64,000 nucleotides of DNA from Nonomuraea jabiensis (lineage in GTDB: Bacteria > Actinomycetota > Actinomycetes > Streptosporangiales > Streptosporangiaceae), in the NCBI RefSeq assembly GCF_014204795.1, contig NZ_JACHMB010000001.1:2542001-2606000 (forward strand), read 5' to 3'. Shown in pieces: positions 25,463 to 33,263 of the stretch (positions are counted from its first letter, which is position 1; every line of letters begins with the position of its first letter). The notes under the pieces are model-generated. The model was not told the DNA's origin and searched no databases. It saw only the letters and a program-made list of their open reading frames with translations. The position numbers and the translations under genes were made by a program.

Positions 25463-25798
25463 GCTCCGGCGTCGCGCCTCCCCGTTCGATTCCCTCGATC
25501 GTGGGCAAGTAGGGCATGCTAATGATCCGTCAGCATCCGCCCTCGCCTCACCATGGAAGCCGTAGTCATCCACCCCGTCACCGCCCGCAGCAGCCGGCGA
25601 TGGATTCCTACAGGACGTCTGACCAGCGACGACGTCTCCCCGCCCATCGCCCGCGCGACGGTGCCGTGGCCGCGCGAAACCCCGCCCAGCGCAACGATCA
25701 CCCCCTTACCCTGCTGTGATCACATATAGCAATCACATGACTACTTTTCGTTAATCGGCGGTTGCGAGACTCATCGAAAAGCTTGAGGGAGGTCCCCC
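25463..25798. other. Intergenic region with palindrome before the amidase
   Basis: I see no convincing gene here; a short frame at 25516-25719 has Arg/Pro-rich shadow composition. The last 90 bases become AT-rich, contain the palindrome tgtgatcaca (25715-25724), and have a second half-site atcaca at 25732-25737, making TGTGAT-N11-ATCACA. This is probably the amidase promoter region, perhaps with a CRP-like regulator site. Confidence 0.4.
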
Positions 25799-26605
25799 AT
25801 GCCATACCTGACACAGCTGGCCGACGTCGCCCGCCGCACCGGATTCCCCGTGACCGAAGTGGCCGGATGGCAGACCCGCGGCCACGGGCCGCAGCCCCAG
25901 GTGCAGGGCATCGTGTGCCACCACACCGCCGGTCCCGCCGGCGGCGGCGACTACCCGTCGCTCGCGGTGGTCCGCGACGGCCGCCCCGGCCTCGACGGGC
26001 CGCTGTCCCAGTTCGGGCTCGGCAGATCCGGCCACATCTACGTCATCGCCGCCGGCCGCTGCTGGCACAACGCCCCTTCGACGTCGACGATGCACACCAA
26101 CTCCGCCTCCCTCGGCATCGAGGCCGAGAACGACGGCACCCAGCCCTGGCCCGACGTCCAGAAGGACGCCTACATCCGGCTGTGCGCGGAGCTGTGCCGC
26201 GAGTTCGGGCTGCCCGCCTCGCGCGTGAAGGCGCACCGGGAGGTCAACACCTCCAAGCCGGACCCCCACTCCATCGACATGAACGACTTCCGGGCGGCCG
26301 TCGCCGCCCTCATCCAGGGCGCCCCCGCGCCTGAGCCATCCTGGACGGAGGAGATCGTGAACCAACTGCCTATGATCCGGCCGGGCGACGACAACTTTGA
26401 CGTCAAAACCGTCAGAGGCTGCCTGTTCGCCCGGGGCCGGGTGCCCGCGTCCGCCTACGCGCAGGTCGGGCTGGAGGACTGGCTCAAGTCCACCCGCTGC
26501 GACCCGGGGCTCGTCGAGCTGGTCCGCGGCTTCCAGCAGGCGGAGGGGATCGGCGCGGACGGCGTCGTCGGCCCGAAAACCTGGCCCTCCCTCCTCCGCG
26601 TCTAA
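25799..26605 (+). CDS. N-acetylmuramoyl-L-alanine amidase with peptidoglycan-binding domain, no signal peptide
   Basis: Zinc amidase_2 family peptidoglycan hydrolase of 268 aa. Zinc-site candidates are His41/42 in IVCHHTAG, His146 in VKAHREV and His157 in KPDPHS; Glu108 lies in LGIEAEND. A linker near 180-190 leads to a PG-binding-type domain ending GIGADGVVGPKTWPSLLRV. The start has an ideal GAGGGAGGT. No signal peptide or membrane segment is present, which is the layout of actinophage endolysins rather than secreted autolysins. No holin or other phage gene is near. Confidence 0.88.
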   Translation: MPYLTQLADVARRTGFPVTEVAGWQTRGHGPQPQVQGIVCHHTAGPAGGGDYPSLAVVRDGRPGLDGPLSQFGLGRSGHIYVIAAGRCWHNAPSTSTMHTNSASLGIEAENDGTQPWPDVQKDAYIRLCAELCREFGLPASRVKAHREVNTSKPDPHSIDMNDFRAAVAALIQGAPAPEPSWTEEIVNQLPMIRPGDDNFDVKTVRGCLFARGRVPASAYAQVGLEDWLKSTRCDPGLVELVRGFQQAEGIGADGVVGPKTWPSLLRV

Positions 26606-27096
26606 CCCCACGACGTTCCCCACCCCCGCCCGACGACCCGGACCCCAACGGCAAACGACCTGACGCCATGAGGCCCGGCGTCAGGCGGCCCGGCGGTATG
26701 GGGCCCACTGCAGGCGGGCCCGTGGCAGGCGGGCCCGTGGCAGGCGGGCCCGTGGCAGGCGGGCCCGTGGCAGGCGGGCCCGTGGCAGGCGGGCCCGTGG
26801 CAGCGGCTCAGCGGCAGGACCCCGATCGCAGGCCGCCCGACGCTTCGCAGCGCCGTCGGCCATCCGGACACGCCTGCAGCCGGTCAGCCGGGTGCGCCTG
26901 CCGCCAGCCGGTCGGGCCCACTTGCCGTCGGTCGACCGGGCCCCGCGGGCATCGGCCAGGCGCAGCTGCCGTCGCCCAGCCGAGCGAAGTGGGCGTTGGG
27001 CGGCCGGGTGCAGCGGGGGCGTCGGGCGGCCGGGTGCAGCGGGCGTCGGCCAGCCGGACGCAGCGGGCGGCGGTGGTGAGCGGGGCCCATGGCAAA
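26606..27096. other. Repeat-rich, low-complexity intergenic region
   Basis: Nearly 500 bases without a credible gene. It contains a 15-bp tandem array (listed separately) and, at 26991-27068, about three degenerate ~25-bp copies of a unit like gtcgggcggccgggtgcagc. Open frames through it are only repeats of Arg/Pro/Gly or Cys-His-Gly-Pro-Ala and lack ribosome binding sites. Confidence 0.5.
26710..26799. repeat. 15-bp tandem repeat, six perfect copies
   Basis: Unit gcaggcgggcccgtg repeated six times without a mismatch. Each unit contains the palindrome cgggcccg, so single strands could form serial hairpins. Perfect identity suggests recent slippage expansion; copy number probably varies between strains. 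Confidence 0.9.
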
Positions 27097-27120
27097 AGGC
27101 CCGGCGGTGTTGCCGGGCCT
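27097..27120 (-). terminator. Rho-independent terminator of the serine hydrolase gene
   Basis: Perfect 9-bp stem aggcccggc/gccgggcct with a 6-base loop. On the reverse strand it is followed by a TTTT run, a classic intrinsic terminator 26 bases after the stop codon. Confidence 0.8.
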
Positions 27121-27145
27121 GGCCGTTTGTGAGGGCGGGCCGGAC

Positions 27146-28567
27146 TCAGCCGGAGACCTTTGGTGTGGCGCGCATCCCGACGTAGCACACCGGGGTCCCG
27201 TCGGGCAGGGTCGAGAAGACGACGGGCATGTAGTCCTCGCTGAACGACGCCCCGATGCCCGAGGCCGCGAACACCGTCTCCGAGACCGGGGTCAGATCGG
27301 CCTCCAGCGGCGGCGACAGGTCCTTCATGCCGTCGACGAACTCGTACCGGATCCGGCTCGGGCTGATCGTGATGACGACGCCCTCCCGCTTGTACGTGCC
27401 CACGAACGGCGTCATGTCCACCGAGATCGGCTCCGCCGGCGGGCCGAACGGGTCCGGCATGCGTACCCCGGCCAGCTCCGCCAGCAGCTCGCGGAACAGG
27501 GCCGCGTACACCTGCCGCGCCCCGCCCCCGTTGGTCATGAGGGCGACGGCCACGCCGGCCTGCGGGACGACGCGCAGGTAGGCGTACTGGCCGATGGCGG
27601 CGCCGTCGTGGCCGTAGCCGGGGACGCCGTCCCAGTCGTAGAGGGTCCAGCCCAGGCCCCAGCCGTCCGCGCTGACGGTCCACTTGTCCGGGACGTCCAC
27701 CTCGCGCCGCTGCATGGCCGCCACCGCGTCGGCGGGCATCACGCGCGTGCCGTCGGGGGCCAGGCCGCCGGCCAGGTGCATCTGGGCGAAGCGGACCAGG
27801 TCGCCGGAAGAGGTGATGATCCGCCCGTACGGGCCGGCCGAGCGCGGCATCATGTCCCAGACGGGCGCCGGGTCGGGGTCCTGGCCCGGCTCTCCCAGGT
27901 GGCTCATCGCCACGCGGAACCGGAGCGCCTCCTCCGGCAGCGTCATGGAGCGTTCGAGCCCGAGCGGCGTGAACACCATGTCCCGCAGCGCCTGGTCCCA
28001 GGTCTTGCCGGTCAGCACCTCGACGAGGCGGCCGAGCACGACGTAGCCGAGGCTCCCGTAGGAGACGGCCGTGCCGGGCCGGCAGTCCAGGGGCACGCCC
28101 CGGGCAGCCTCGACGTACTTGGCCAGGCAGTCGTCGCCCCGGCCGGAGTCGTGGTTGAAGTCGTTGGTGACCCCGCCGGTGTGGCTGAGCAGCTGCCGGA
28201 CGGTGATCACCTTGGTGGCCTCCTCGTCCGGAGTGGCGAACTCCGGCAGCACGTCCACCACCCGGGCGTCCAGGTCCAGCCGGCCCTCGCCGACGAGCCG
28301 CATGACCAGCGTCGCGGTGTGGACCTTGGCGATCGAGCCGGACAGGAACACCGAGTCGGGGGTCACCGGCACGCCGGTCGCTCGGTTCAGCACGCCGGTG
28401 GCCAGCTCGTGGATGTTGCCGCCGGTCAGCACGGCCAGGGTCGCGCCGGGCACGTGGTGGGCGGCGCACAGCTCGTCGAGCCGCCGCTGCCAGTGATCGA
28501 CGTAGAAGCTGCGGCCGGTCGAGTCCACCGTGCCCCAGTCGCCCGTGGCGTTCCAGTTCAGGTTCAT
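27146..28567 (-). CDS. Serine hydrolase of the beta-lactamase/class C family
   Basis: Cytoplasmic-looking penicillin-binding-like hydrolase or esterase of 473 aa. The SxxK motif is Ser78-Ile-Ala-Lys81, a Tyr motif YGSLGY stands in place of YxN, and GHDGA fills the third-motif (HxG/KTG) position. A C-terminal lipocalin-like extension of about 100 residues (from VGTYKREGVVITI) is common in DUF3471-type serine hydrolases. It lies 12 bases downstream of a DHA2 exporter on the same strand, so the two are probably co-transcribed. A substrate such as a beta-lactam or ester antibiotic is possible but not shown. Confidence 0.88.
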   Translation of the reverse strand: MNLNWNATGDWGTVDSTGRSFYVDHWQRRLDELCAAHHVPGATLAVLTGGNIHELATGVLNRATGVPVTPDSVFLSGSIAKVHTATLVMRLVGEGRLDLDARVVDVLPEFATPDEEATKVITVRQLLSHTGGVTNDFNHDSGRGDDCLAKYVEAARGVPLDCRPGTAVSYGSLGYVVLGRLVEVLTGKTWDQALRDMVFTPLGLERSMTLPEEALRFRVAMSHLGEPGQDPDPAPVWDMMPRSAGPYGRIITSSGDLVRFAQMHLAGGLAPDGTRVMPADAVAAMQRREVDVPDKWTVSADGWGLGWTLYDWDGVPGYGHDGAAIGQYAYLRVVPQAGVAVALMTNGGGARQVYAALFRELLAELAGVRMPDPFGPPAEPISVDMTPFVGTYKREGVVITISPSRIRYEFVDGMKDLSPPLEADLTPVSETVFAASGIGASFSEDYMPVVFSTLPDGTPVCYVGMRATPKVSG

Positions 28568-28579
28568 GGTCTTTTCTCC

Positions 28580-30022
28580 TTAGATCGAGGCGGTCTTCTT
28601 GGGCATCACCAGCAGGGCCAGTACGGCGGCCGCCACCACGCCGGCGGCGCTGATGAGGAAGGCGGACGACATGGCCGTGGTGAAGGCCTCGCGGGCGGCG
28701 GCCGCGATCCCGGCGTCGCCGAGGCCGAGCGCGCTCCCGATCGAGAGGCGGGCCGCCGCCGGCGCGGTCGCGGGCATGGCCGCGGTGTAGGAACTGGCGA
28801 GTACGCTGCCCAGGACGGCGATGCCGAGGGCGGCGCCGGCCTGCTGGATGGTGTCGTTCAGCGCCGAGCCGACGCCGGCGTGCTCGGCCGGGATCGTGCC
28901 CATGAGGGCGGAGACCGCGGCGGGCATGGCCAGCCCGCCGCCGGCGCCCATGAGGAGCAGCGCCACGGCCGCGGTGGCCAGGCCGCTCGACGCGTCGAGG
29001 GTGCTCAGCAGGGCGAATCCGCCGGCGCTCACGACGAACCCGGTGACGATCAGCGGACGGTTGCCGAGCCGCGCGCCGAGGGTCGCGCCCAGGGTGTTGC
29101 AGGCCAGGGAGGCGACGGCCATCGGGATGAAGGCCAGGCCCGATTCGGTGGGCGTGTAGCCGAGGACGTACTGCAGGTACTGGGTGAGCACCAGCAGCAG
29201 GCCGCCGTTGCCGATCTGGACCAGGGTGAGCGAGAAGCTGCCGCCGCTGAAGGTGCGGTTGCGGAACAGGCGGAGCGGGACCATGGGGTGCGGCGTACGC
29301 AGCTCCCAGAGCACGAACCCGGCGAGCGCCACGACCGCCACGGCCAGCGCGGGCACGGACAGGCCGTGCGGCAGCTCGATGATCGTCCAGACCAGCGCCG
29401 ACATGCCGGCCACCGACAGTACGGCTCCGAGGGGGTCGGGCCTGGTCTGCGGGCCCTTGGACTCGGGCATGAGCACCAGCGAGGCGACGATGGCCAGCGC
29501 CGCGATCGGCACGTTGATCAGGAACACGGCGCCCCACCAGAACCAGGCGATCAGCGCGCCGCCCAGCACCGGCCCGCCGACCAGGCCGACCATGGCGACC
29601 GCGCTCCAGGCGGCCATCGCCTTGCGCCTCTCCTGCTCGTCGAACACGGTGATCAGGATCGACAGGGTGCTCGGCATGATGAGCGCGCCGCCGATGCCCA
29701 TCACGGTGCGGGCGGCGATCAGCGTCACCGGATCGGCGGCGTAGGCGGCCGCCAGCGAGGCCACCCCGAACAGGGCCAGCCCGATGACCATCACCCTGCG
29801 CCTGCCGAACCGGTCGGACAGGCTGCCCGCCGTCAGCAGCAAGCCGGCGAAGACCAGGATGTACGAGTCCAGGATCCACTGGATGTCCTGCGCGCTCGCG
29901 CCCAGGTCGGCGGTCAGCGGCGGGATCGCCACCGAGAGCACCATGTTGTCGACCACCAGCACGAGCGTGCTGAGACACAGCACCACCAAGATCAGCCAGC
30001 GGCGCGAATCGCGTGCTTGCAT
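28580..30022 (-). CDS. DHA2-family MFS drug exporter (14 TM)
   Basis: Proton-driven multidrug exporter of 480 aa. It has the DHA2 pattern: LVVDNMVLSVAIPPLTADLG in helix 1, SLSDRFGRRRVMVIGL as motif A, and the GGPVLGGALIAWFWWGAVFLINVP motif C region of antiporters. I start it at the ATG at 30022, which follows GGGAGGG; an upstream in-frame ATG at 30079 overlaps the promoter. It forms an operon with the serine hydrolase. Such exporters usually have a divergent TetR gene, and here only a remnant of one is found. Confidence 0.92.
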   Translation of the reverse strand: MQARDSRRWLILVVLCLSTLVLVVDNMVLSVAIPPLTADLGASAQDIQWILDSYILVFAGLLLTAGSLSDRFGRRRVMVIGLALFGVASLAAAYAADPVTLIAARTVMGIGGALIMPSTLSILITVFDEQERRKAMAAWSAVAMVGLVGGPVLGGALIAWFWWGAVFLINVPIAALAIVASLVLMPESKGPQTRPDPLGAVLSVAGMSALVWTIIELPHGLSVPALAVAVVALAGFVLWELRTPHPMVPLRLFRNRTFSGGSFSLTLVQIGNGGLLLVLTQYLQYVLGYTPTESGLAFIPMAVASLACNTLGATLGARLGNRPLIVTGFVVSAGGFALLSTLDASSGLATAAVALLLMGAGGGLAMPAAVSALMGTIPAEHAGVGSALNDTIQQAGAALGIAVLGSVLASSYTAAMPATAPAAARLSIGSALGLGDAGIAAAAREAFTTAMSSAFLISAAGVVAAAVLALLVMPKKTASI

Positions 30023-30059
30023 CAGACCCTCCCAGGCCGCGAGTACGTCGTCCTCGTTA

Positions 30060-30095
30060 TGCGAACACTGTACGCACAAGAGAAGGGCGTTCGCA
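30060..30095. promoter_or_regulatory. Inverted repeat upstream of the exporter, probable TetR operator
   Basis: Arms tgcgaac (30060-30066) and gttcgca (30089-30095) are perfect inverse complements, located 38-73 bases before the exporter start. This is the expected operator position for a divergent TetR repressor, whose gene appears deleted. Confidence 0.5.
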
Positions 30096-30114
30096 ACCGG
30101 GCGGGCTGGACGGG

Positions 30115-30250
30115 GCCTCCGGCGTCGGCGGAGTGCCGCACCTACGGCGCCTGGCCGGGGAGGCGGCCGCGGAGCCGCCCGACGAGCTGTTCGAGTCGGT
30201 GATCGCCATGCTGACCTCGGGCATCGCGGCGATGGCCGGACAGATTTTTC
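30115..30250 (+). pseudogene. C-terminal fragment of a TetR-family regulator gene
   Basis: In the forward frame at about 30133-30243 the sequence reads PHLRRLAGEAAAEPPDELF followed by ESVIAMLTSGIAAMAGQ. This looks like the last two helices of a TetR ligand-binding domain, where family members often end in L-F-x-x-x-x-x-L-x-x-G-I. No HTH, start codon or ribosome binding site remains, and the frame runs on without a stop into the HtrA gene. The divergent position next to the exporter and the operator-like repeat support a deleted repressor gene. The match is from memory of family patterns, not a search. Confidence 0.5.
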
Positions 30251-30393
30251 GGGCTGTTGCGCCCGTGGCGGGGCCGTCGCGGCCTGCGGCGATAAGGCGG
30301 GTGTCAGGGTGCGCCGGGCGCGGGGATCTTGGGCTTAAGCAGGACTTACCCGCCGTTCGTCACGCTGGTGTCATCGGGACTCTAGGAGATGAC

Positions 30394-31626
30394 ATGGACG
30401 CGAACACGCCTCGCGAGGACAGCGCCGGCGGCTGGAGCCAGTTCGGTGACAAGCCGCCTGCCACCGGGACCTTCACCCGGCCCGGACCGGTGCTGCCGCC
30501 TCCTCCGCCGCCGCAGCGGCCACGGGCCGGGTTCATGCTCACGCGCAAGGCGGTCGCCGGGCTGGCGCTGGCGGCGTTCGCGGCGCTGGCGGCGACCGCG
30601 CTCGGGGGTGGCGCCGTCGGCGCCTACGTCGCCGGCGCCGGGCAGCCGGTCCCGACGGTCACCAAGACGGTGGCGAGCCCGGTCTTCCGTACGGCCTCCG
30701 GCCAGCTCACGGTCGCGCAGGTGGCGGAGAAGGTGCAGCCGTCGGTCGTGATGATCCAGGGGCAGTCCGCGGAGGGCTCCGGCGTGGTGCTGTCGGAGGA
30801 CGGGCTGATCCTCACCAACAACCACGTGGTGAGCGGGCAGGGCAAGCAGCTGACGGTGAAGTTCAGCGACGGCAAGACGGCCAAGGCCACCGTGGTCGGC
30901 ACCGACCCGGCCACCGACCTCGCCGTCATCCGGGCCGAGGGCGTGTCGGGGCTGGCCAAGGTCACGCTGGGCGACAGCGACCAGCTCAAGGTCGGGGACG
31001 ACGTACTGGCCCTCGGCAGCCCCCTGGGCCTGGACGGGACGGTGACGTCGGGCATCATCAGCGCGCTCGACCGTACCGTGACCGCCGGTGGCGGCGGCCG
31101 GGGCGACCAGCAGCTCCCGCCGGGCTGGGGCGGGCAGCAGCAGAGCCAGGCGGAGGAGCCGACCACGCTCGGCGGCATGATCCAGACGGACGCGGCGATC
31201 AACCCGGGCAACTCCGGCGGCGCCCTGGTGAACGCGGCCGGCGAGCTGGTCGGCATCAACAGCGCGGTCGCCGCCGACGGCGTCAACCTCGGCTTCGCGA
31301 TCCCCGTGAACACCGCCAAGCAGGTCTCCGAGCAGCTCATCAGCAAGGGCAAGGTGACCCACGCCTTCCTCGGGGTGAGCGTCACCGACGCCACCGGCGA
31401 CGTGCCCGGCGCGCTGATCCGCCAGGTGAGCGCCGGCAGCCCGGCCGAGAAGGCCGGGCTGAAGCAGGGGGACCTGATCACCAAGATTGGCGAGACGGCG
31501 GTCTCCGGCGGCGACACGGTGGTGGGCCAGGTCCGCGGGTTCAAGGTCGGCCAGCAGGTGCCGGTCACGTACCAGCGGGACGGCAAGACCGCCACCGTGA
31601 CCGTGACGATGGAGGAGAAGAAGTAG
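30394..31626 (+). CDS. HtrA/DegP-type membrane-anchored serine protease with PDZ domain
   Basis: Quality-control protease of 410 aa, similar in layout to mycobacterial PepD. A Pro-rich cytoplasmic N-terminus (about 1-50) leads to one membrane helix (about 53-75) and a trypsin-like domain with His144 (LTNNHVV), Asp175 (ATDLAVI) and Ser274 (NPGNSGGAL). A PDZ domain (about 320-405, starting FLGVSVTD and containing AEKAGLKQGDLI) follows. AGGAG precedes the ATG at 30394. An inserted Gly/Gln-rich loop near 230-255 is unusual in length. It should degrade or refold misfolded envelope proteins. Confidence 0.93.
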   Translation: MDANTPREDSAGGWSQFGDKPPATGTFTRPGPVLPPPPPPQRPRAGFMLTRKAVAGLALAAFAALAATALGGGAVGAYVAGAGQPVPTVTKTVASPVFRTASGQLTVAQVAEKVQPSVVMIQGQSAEGSGVVLSEDGLILTNNHVVSGQGKQLTVKFSDGKTAKATVVGTDPATDLAVIRAEGVSGLAKVTLGDSDQLKVGDDVLALGSPLGLDGTVTSGIISALDRTVTAGGGGRGDQQLPPGWGGQQQSQAEEPTTLGGMIQTDAAINPGNSGGALVNAAGELVGINSAVAADGVNLGFAIPVNTAKQVSEQLISKGKVTHAFLGVSVTDATGDVPGALIRQVSAGSPAEKAGLKQGDLITKIGETAVSGGDTVVGQVRGFKVGQQVPVTYQRDGKTATVTVTMEEKK

Positions 31627-31698
31627 CCCGTCTCCCGCGCACCGCGCCCATGCCGCTCCTCGGCGTGCTCGATCCGGACGTGGGCGTGGACGCGGGAG

Positions 31699-31714
31699 CC
31701 GCGCCCGGGCGCGG
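31699..31714. terminator. 16-bp GC palindrome between convergent genes
   Basis: Perfect palindrome ccgcgcccgggcgcgg in the 159-base gap between the HtrA and GNAT genes, which converge. It is a plausible bidirectional terminator. Confidence 0.4.
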
Positions 31715-31785
31715 AATGTGGACGATCACCGTCGCGGCGACGAGCTTGCGGCGGTCCGGAACGCCTCGACCTGAGCGCAGGGGCC

Positions 31786-32523
31786 TCAGCGGAGCGAGAT
31801 GTAGAGGGCCTCGCCGACCTTGCGGTAGCCGACGCGGGCGTAGACCCGCGCGGCGCCGTCGTCGGCCGGGGTGAGGAACGGGGTCGTGACCCCGGCGCCC
31901 GCGCCCTCGCGGGTCAGCAGCGCCGTGACCGCGCCCGCGATGCCGCGCCGCCGGTGCGAGGGCAGCACCGCGATGCCCGCGACCTCGGCGACCCCGCCGT
32001 GCGGGCGGCCGAGCTGCCCGGCGCCGACGGCCTGCCCGGCGTCGAAGGCGGCCGCGATCAGGCCGCCGCCGTCGAGGACCCGCCGGAACCGCGCGATGTC
32101 GTGCTCGGTGGGCTCCGGCGCGTCGAACGCCTCGTTCATCACCCGAGCGACCTGCCAGAGGTCGGCGTCCTCGGTCACGAGCGCCACCGGTACGTCCACA
32201 GGCCGCTCCACCACCTCCGCCGGCGGGCACACCAGCAGCGGGTAGCGCCCCTCCTGGGCGAACCCGGCCGCGAGCAGGGCGTCCTCCACCTTTGGGGACA
32301 CCTGCGGCACGTATTCCAGGCGGGGCGTCCTGGCCCGCGCGCGGAACGCCTCGATCAGCGCGGCGACCTCGTCCGCCGTGGGCGCGGCGTCGTCGTCGGG
32401 AACGGCGTAGTTGAACGGGAGCGCGTCGTCGTGCTCGTCGAACTTGATCGTGAACGGCCCGCACCGGACCGCCCGGTCCCCCGCCATCGACCTGAGATAG
32501 GCATGCACGTGAGCGCCCAGCAA
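31786..32523 (-). CDS. GNAT-family N-acetyltransferase
   Basis: Acetyl-CoA-dependent acetyltransferase of about 245 aa. The GNAT core is in the C-terminal half: VAEVAGIAVLPSHRRRGIAGAV carries the acetyl-CoA pyrophosphate loop (RRRGIA), and AARVYARVGYRKVGEA is the final strand-helix. The start is uncertain. A TTG at 32523 has GGAAGGAG seven bases upstream, while an ATG at 32601 overlaps the response-regulator stop (ATGA) and would add 26 residues, including a repeated SHPQG. I prefer the TTG. The N-terminal ~100 residues are a second, degenerate GNAT-like unit. The acceptor is unknown. Confidence 0.83.
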   Translation of the reverse strand: MLGAHVHAYLRSMAGDRAVRCGPFTIKFDEHDDALPFNYAVPDDDAAPTADEVAALIEAFRARARTPRLEYVPQVSPKVEDALLAAGFAQEGRYPLLVCPPAEVVERPVDVPVALVTEDADLWQVARVMNEAFDAPEPTEHDIARFRRVLDGGGLIAAAFDAGQAVGAGQLGRPHGGVAEVAGIAVLPSHRRRGIAGAVTALLTREGAGAGVTTPFLTPADDGAARVYARVGYRKVGEALYISLR

Positions 32524-32537
32524 GTGCGTTCTCCTTC

Positions 32538-32582
32538 CCTGAGGATGCGACCCCTGAGGATGCGACCCCTGAGGATCCGACG
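32538..32582. repeat. 15-bp tandem repeat at the GNAT gene start
   Basis: cctgaggatgcgacc occurs twice perfectly (32538-32552 and 32553-32567) and once with changes (32568-32582). It lies between the response-regulator stop and the preferred GNAT start. Because 15 is a multiple of three, expansion keeps frame if the longer start is used. Confidence 0.8.
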
Positions 32583-32597
32583 CATACGCTAGCCTGA

Positions 32598-33263
32598 TCA
32601 TCCCGCCCCGGGGACGATGAGGCCGCCCTCGTAGGCGGCGATCACCGCCTGCACCCGGTCCCGCAGCCCCAGCTTGGTCAGCACGTTGCTGACGTGGGTC
32701 TTCACGGTGTGCTCGCTGACCACCATGGCCTGCGCGATCTCCGCGTTGGACAGGCCACGGGCGATCATGCGCAGCGTCTCCTGCTCGCGGGCCGTGAGCA
32801 CGCCCAGCCGCTCCGTCGGCGGCACGGCCGGACGGGCGACCGTCCTGGCGGTGAACTCGGCGATCAGCTTCGTGGTGACCGACGGCGCGAGCAGCGACTC
32901 CCCGGCCGCCACCACCCGTACGGCGTGGATGAGGTCGTCGCGGCGGACGTCCTTCAGCAGGAACCCGCTCGCCCCCGCGCGCAGCGCGTCGTAGACGTAG
33001 TCGTCCAGGTCGAACGTGGTCAGCATGAGGACGCGGCAGCCGCTCTCCGCGCACACGATCCTGGCCGCCTCGATGCCGTCCATGACGGGCATGCGGATGT
33101 CGAGCAGCAGCAGGTCGGGACCGTGCGCGCGGACGGCCGCGACGGCCTGCTCCCCGTCTCCCGCCTCGGCGACGACCTCGATGTCCGGCTGGGCGTCGAG
33201 GATCATGCTGAACCCGGCGCGTACGAGCTCCTGGTCGTCCGCGACCACCACGCGCACGCTCAC
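32598..33263 (-). CDS. NarL-family response regulator
   Basis: Two-component response regulator of 221 aa. The receiver domain (about 1-118) has acidic residues in VVADDQE, the phospho-acceptor Asp in LLLDIRMP near 54, and Lys in LLKDV near 104. The C-terminal LuxR-type HTH contains LTAREQETLRMIARGLSNAEIA. Its GTG start overlaps the kinase stop (GTGA), so the pair is translationally coupled. It is the third gene of a membrane protein/kinase/regulator operon. Confidence 0.93.
   Translation of the reverse strand: MSVRVVVADDQELVRAGFSMILDAQPDIEVVAEAGDGEQAVAAVRAHGPDLLLLDIRMPVMDGIEAARIVCAESGCRVLMLTTFDLDDYVYDALRAGASGFLLKDVRRDDLIHAVRVVAAGESLLAPSVTTKLIAEFTARTVARPAVPPTERLGVLTAREQETLRMIARGLSNAEIAQAMVVSEHTVKTHVSNVLTKLGLRDRVQAVIAAYEGGLIVPGAG

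Noticed and set aside
25516..25719. Short forward frame before the amidase
   Set aside because: Pro/His/Arg-rich, with no ribosome binding site and no motif; the region looks like a promoter-bearing spacer.
26710..26799. Possible CRISPR array
   Set aside because: The 15-bp units are directly contiguous with no spacers and no cas genes are nearby; it is a plain tandem repeat.
26602..26871. Cys-His-Gly-Pro-Ala repeat peptide on the reverse strand
   Set aside because: The repeat peptide is just the translation of the 15-bp array; there is no ribosome binding site and the frame ends in repeat-derived sequence.
26808..29978. A 1056-codon reverse-strand frame
   Set aside because: It is antisense or out of frame to the serine hydrolase and exporter genes, is dominated by Arg/Ala/Gly, and crosses a repeat array and terminator; a product of normal composition is encoded in the other frame.
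27089..30202. A 1037-codon forward frame
   Set aside because: Shadow of the reverse-strand hydrolase and exporter genes, with His/Val/Gly/Arg-rich sequence and no motifs.
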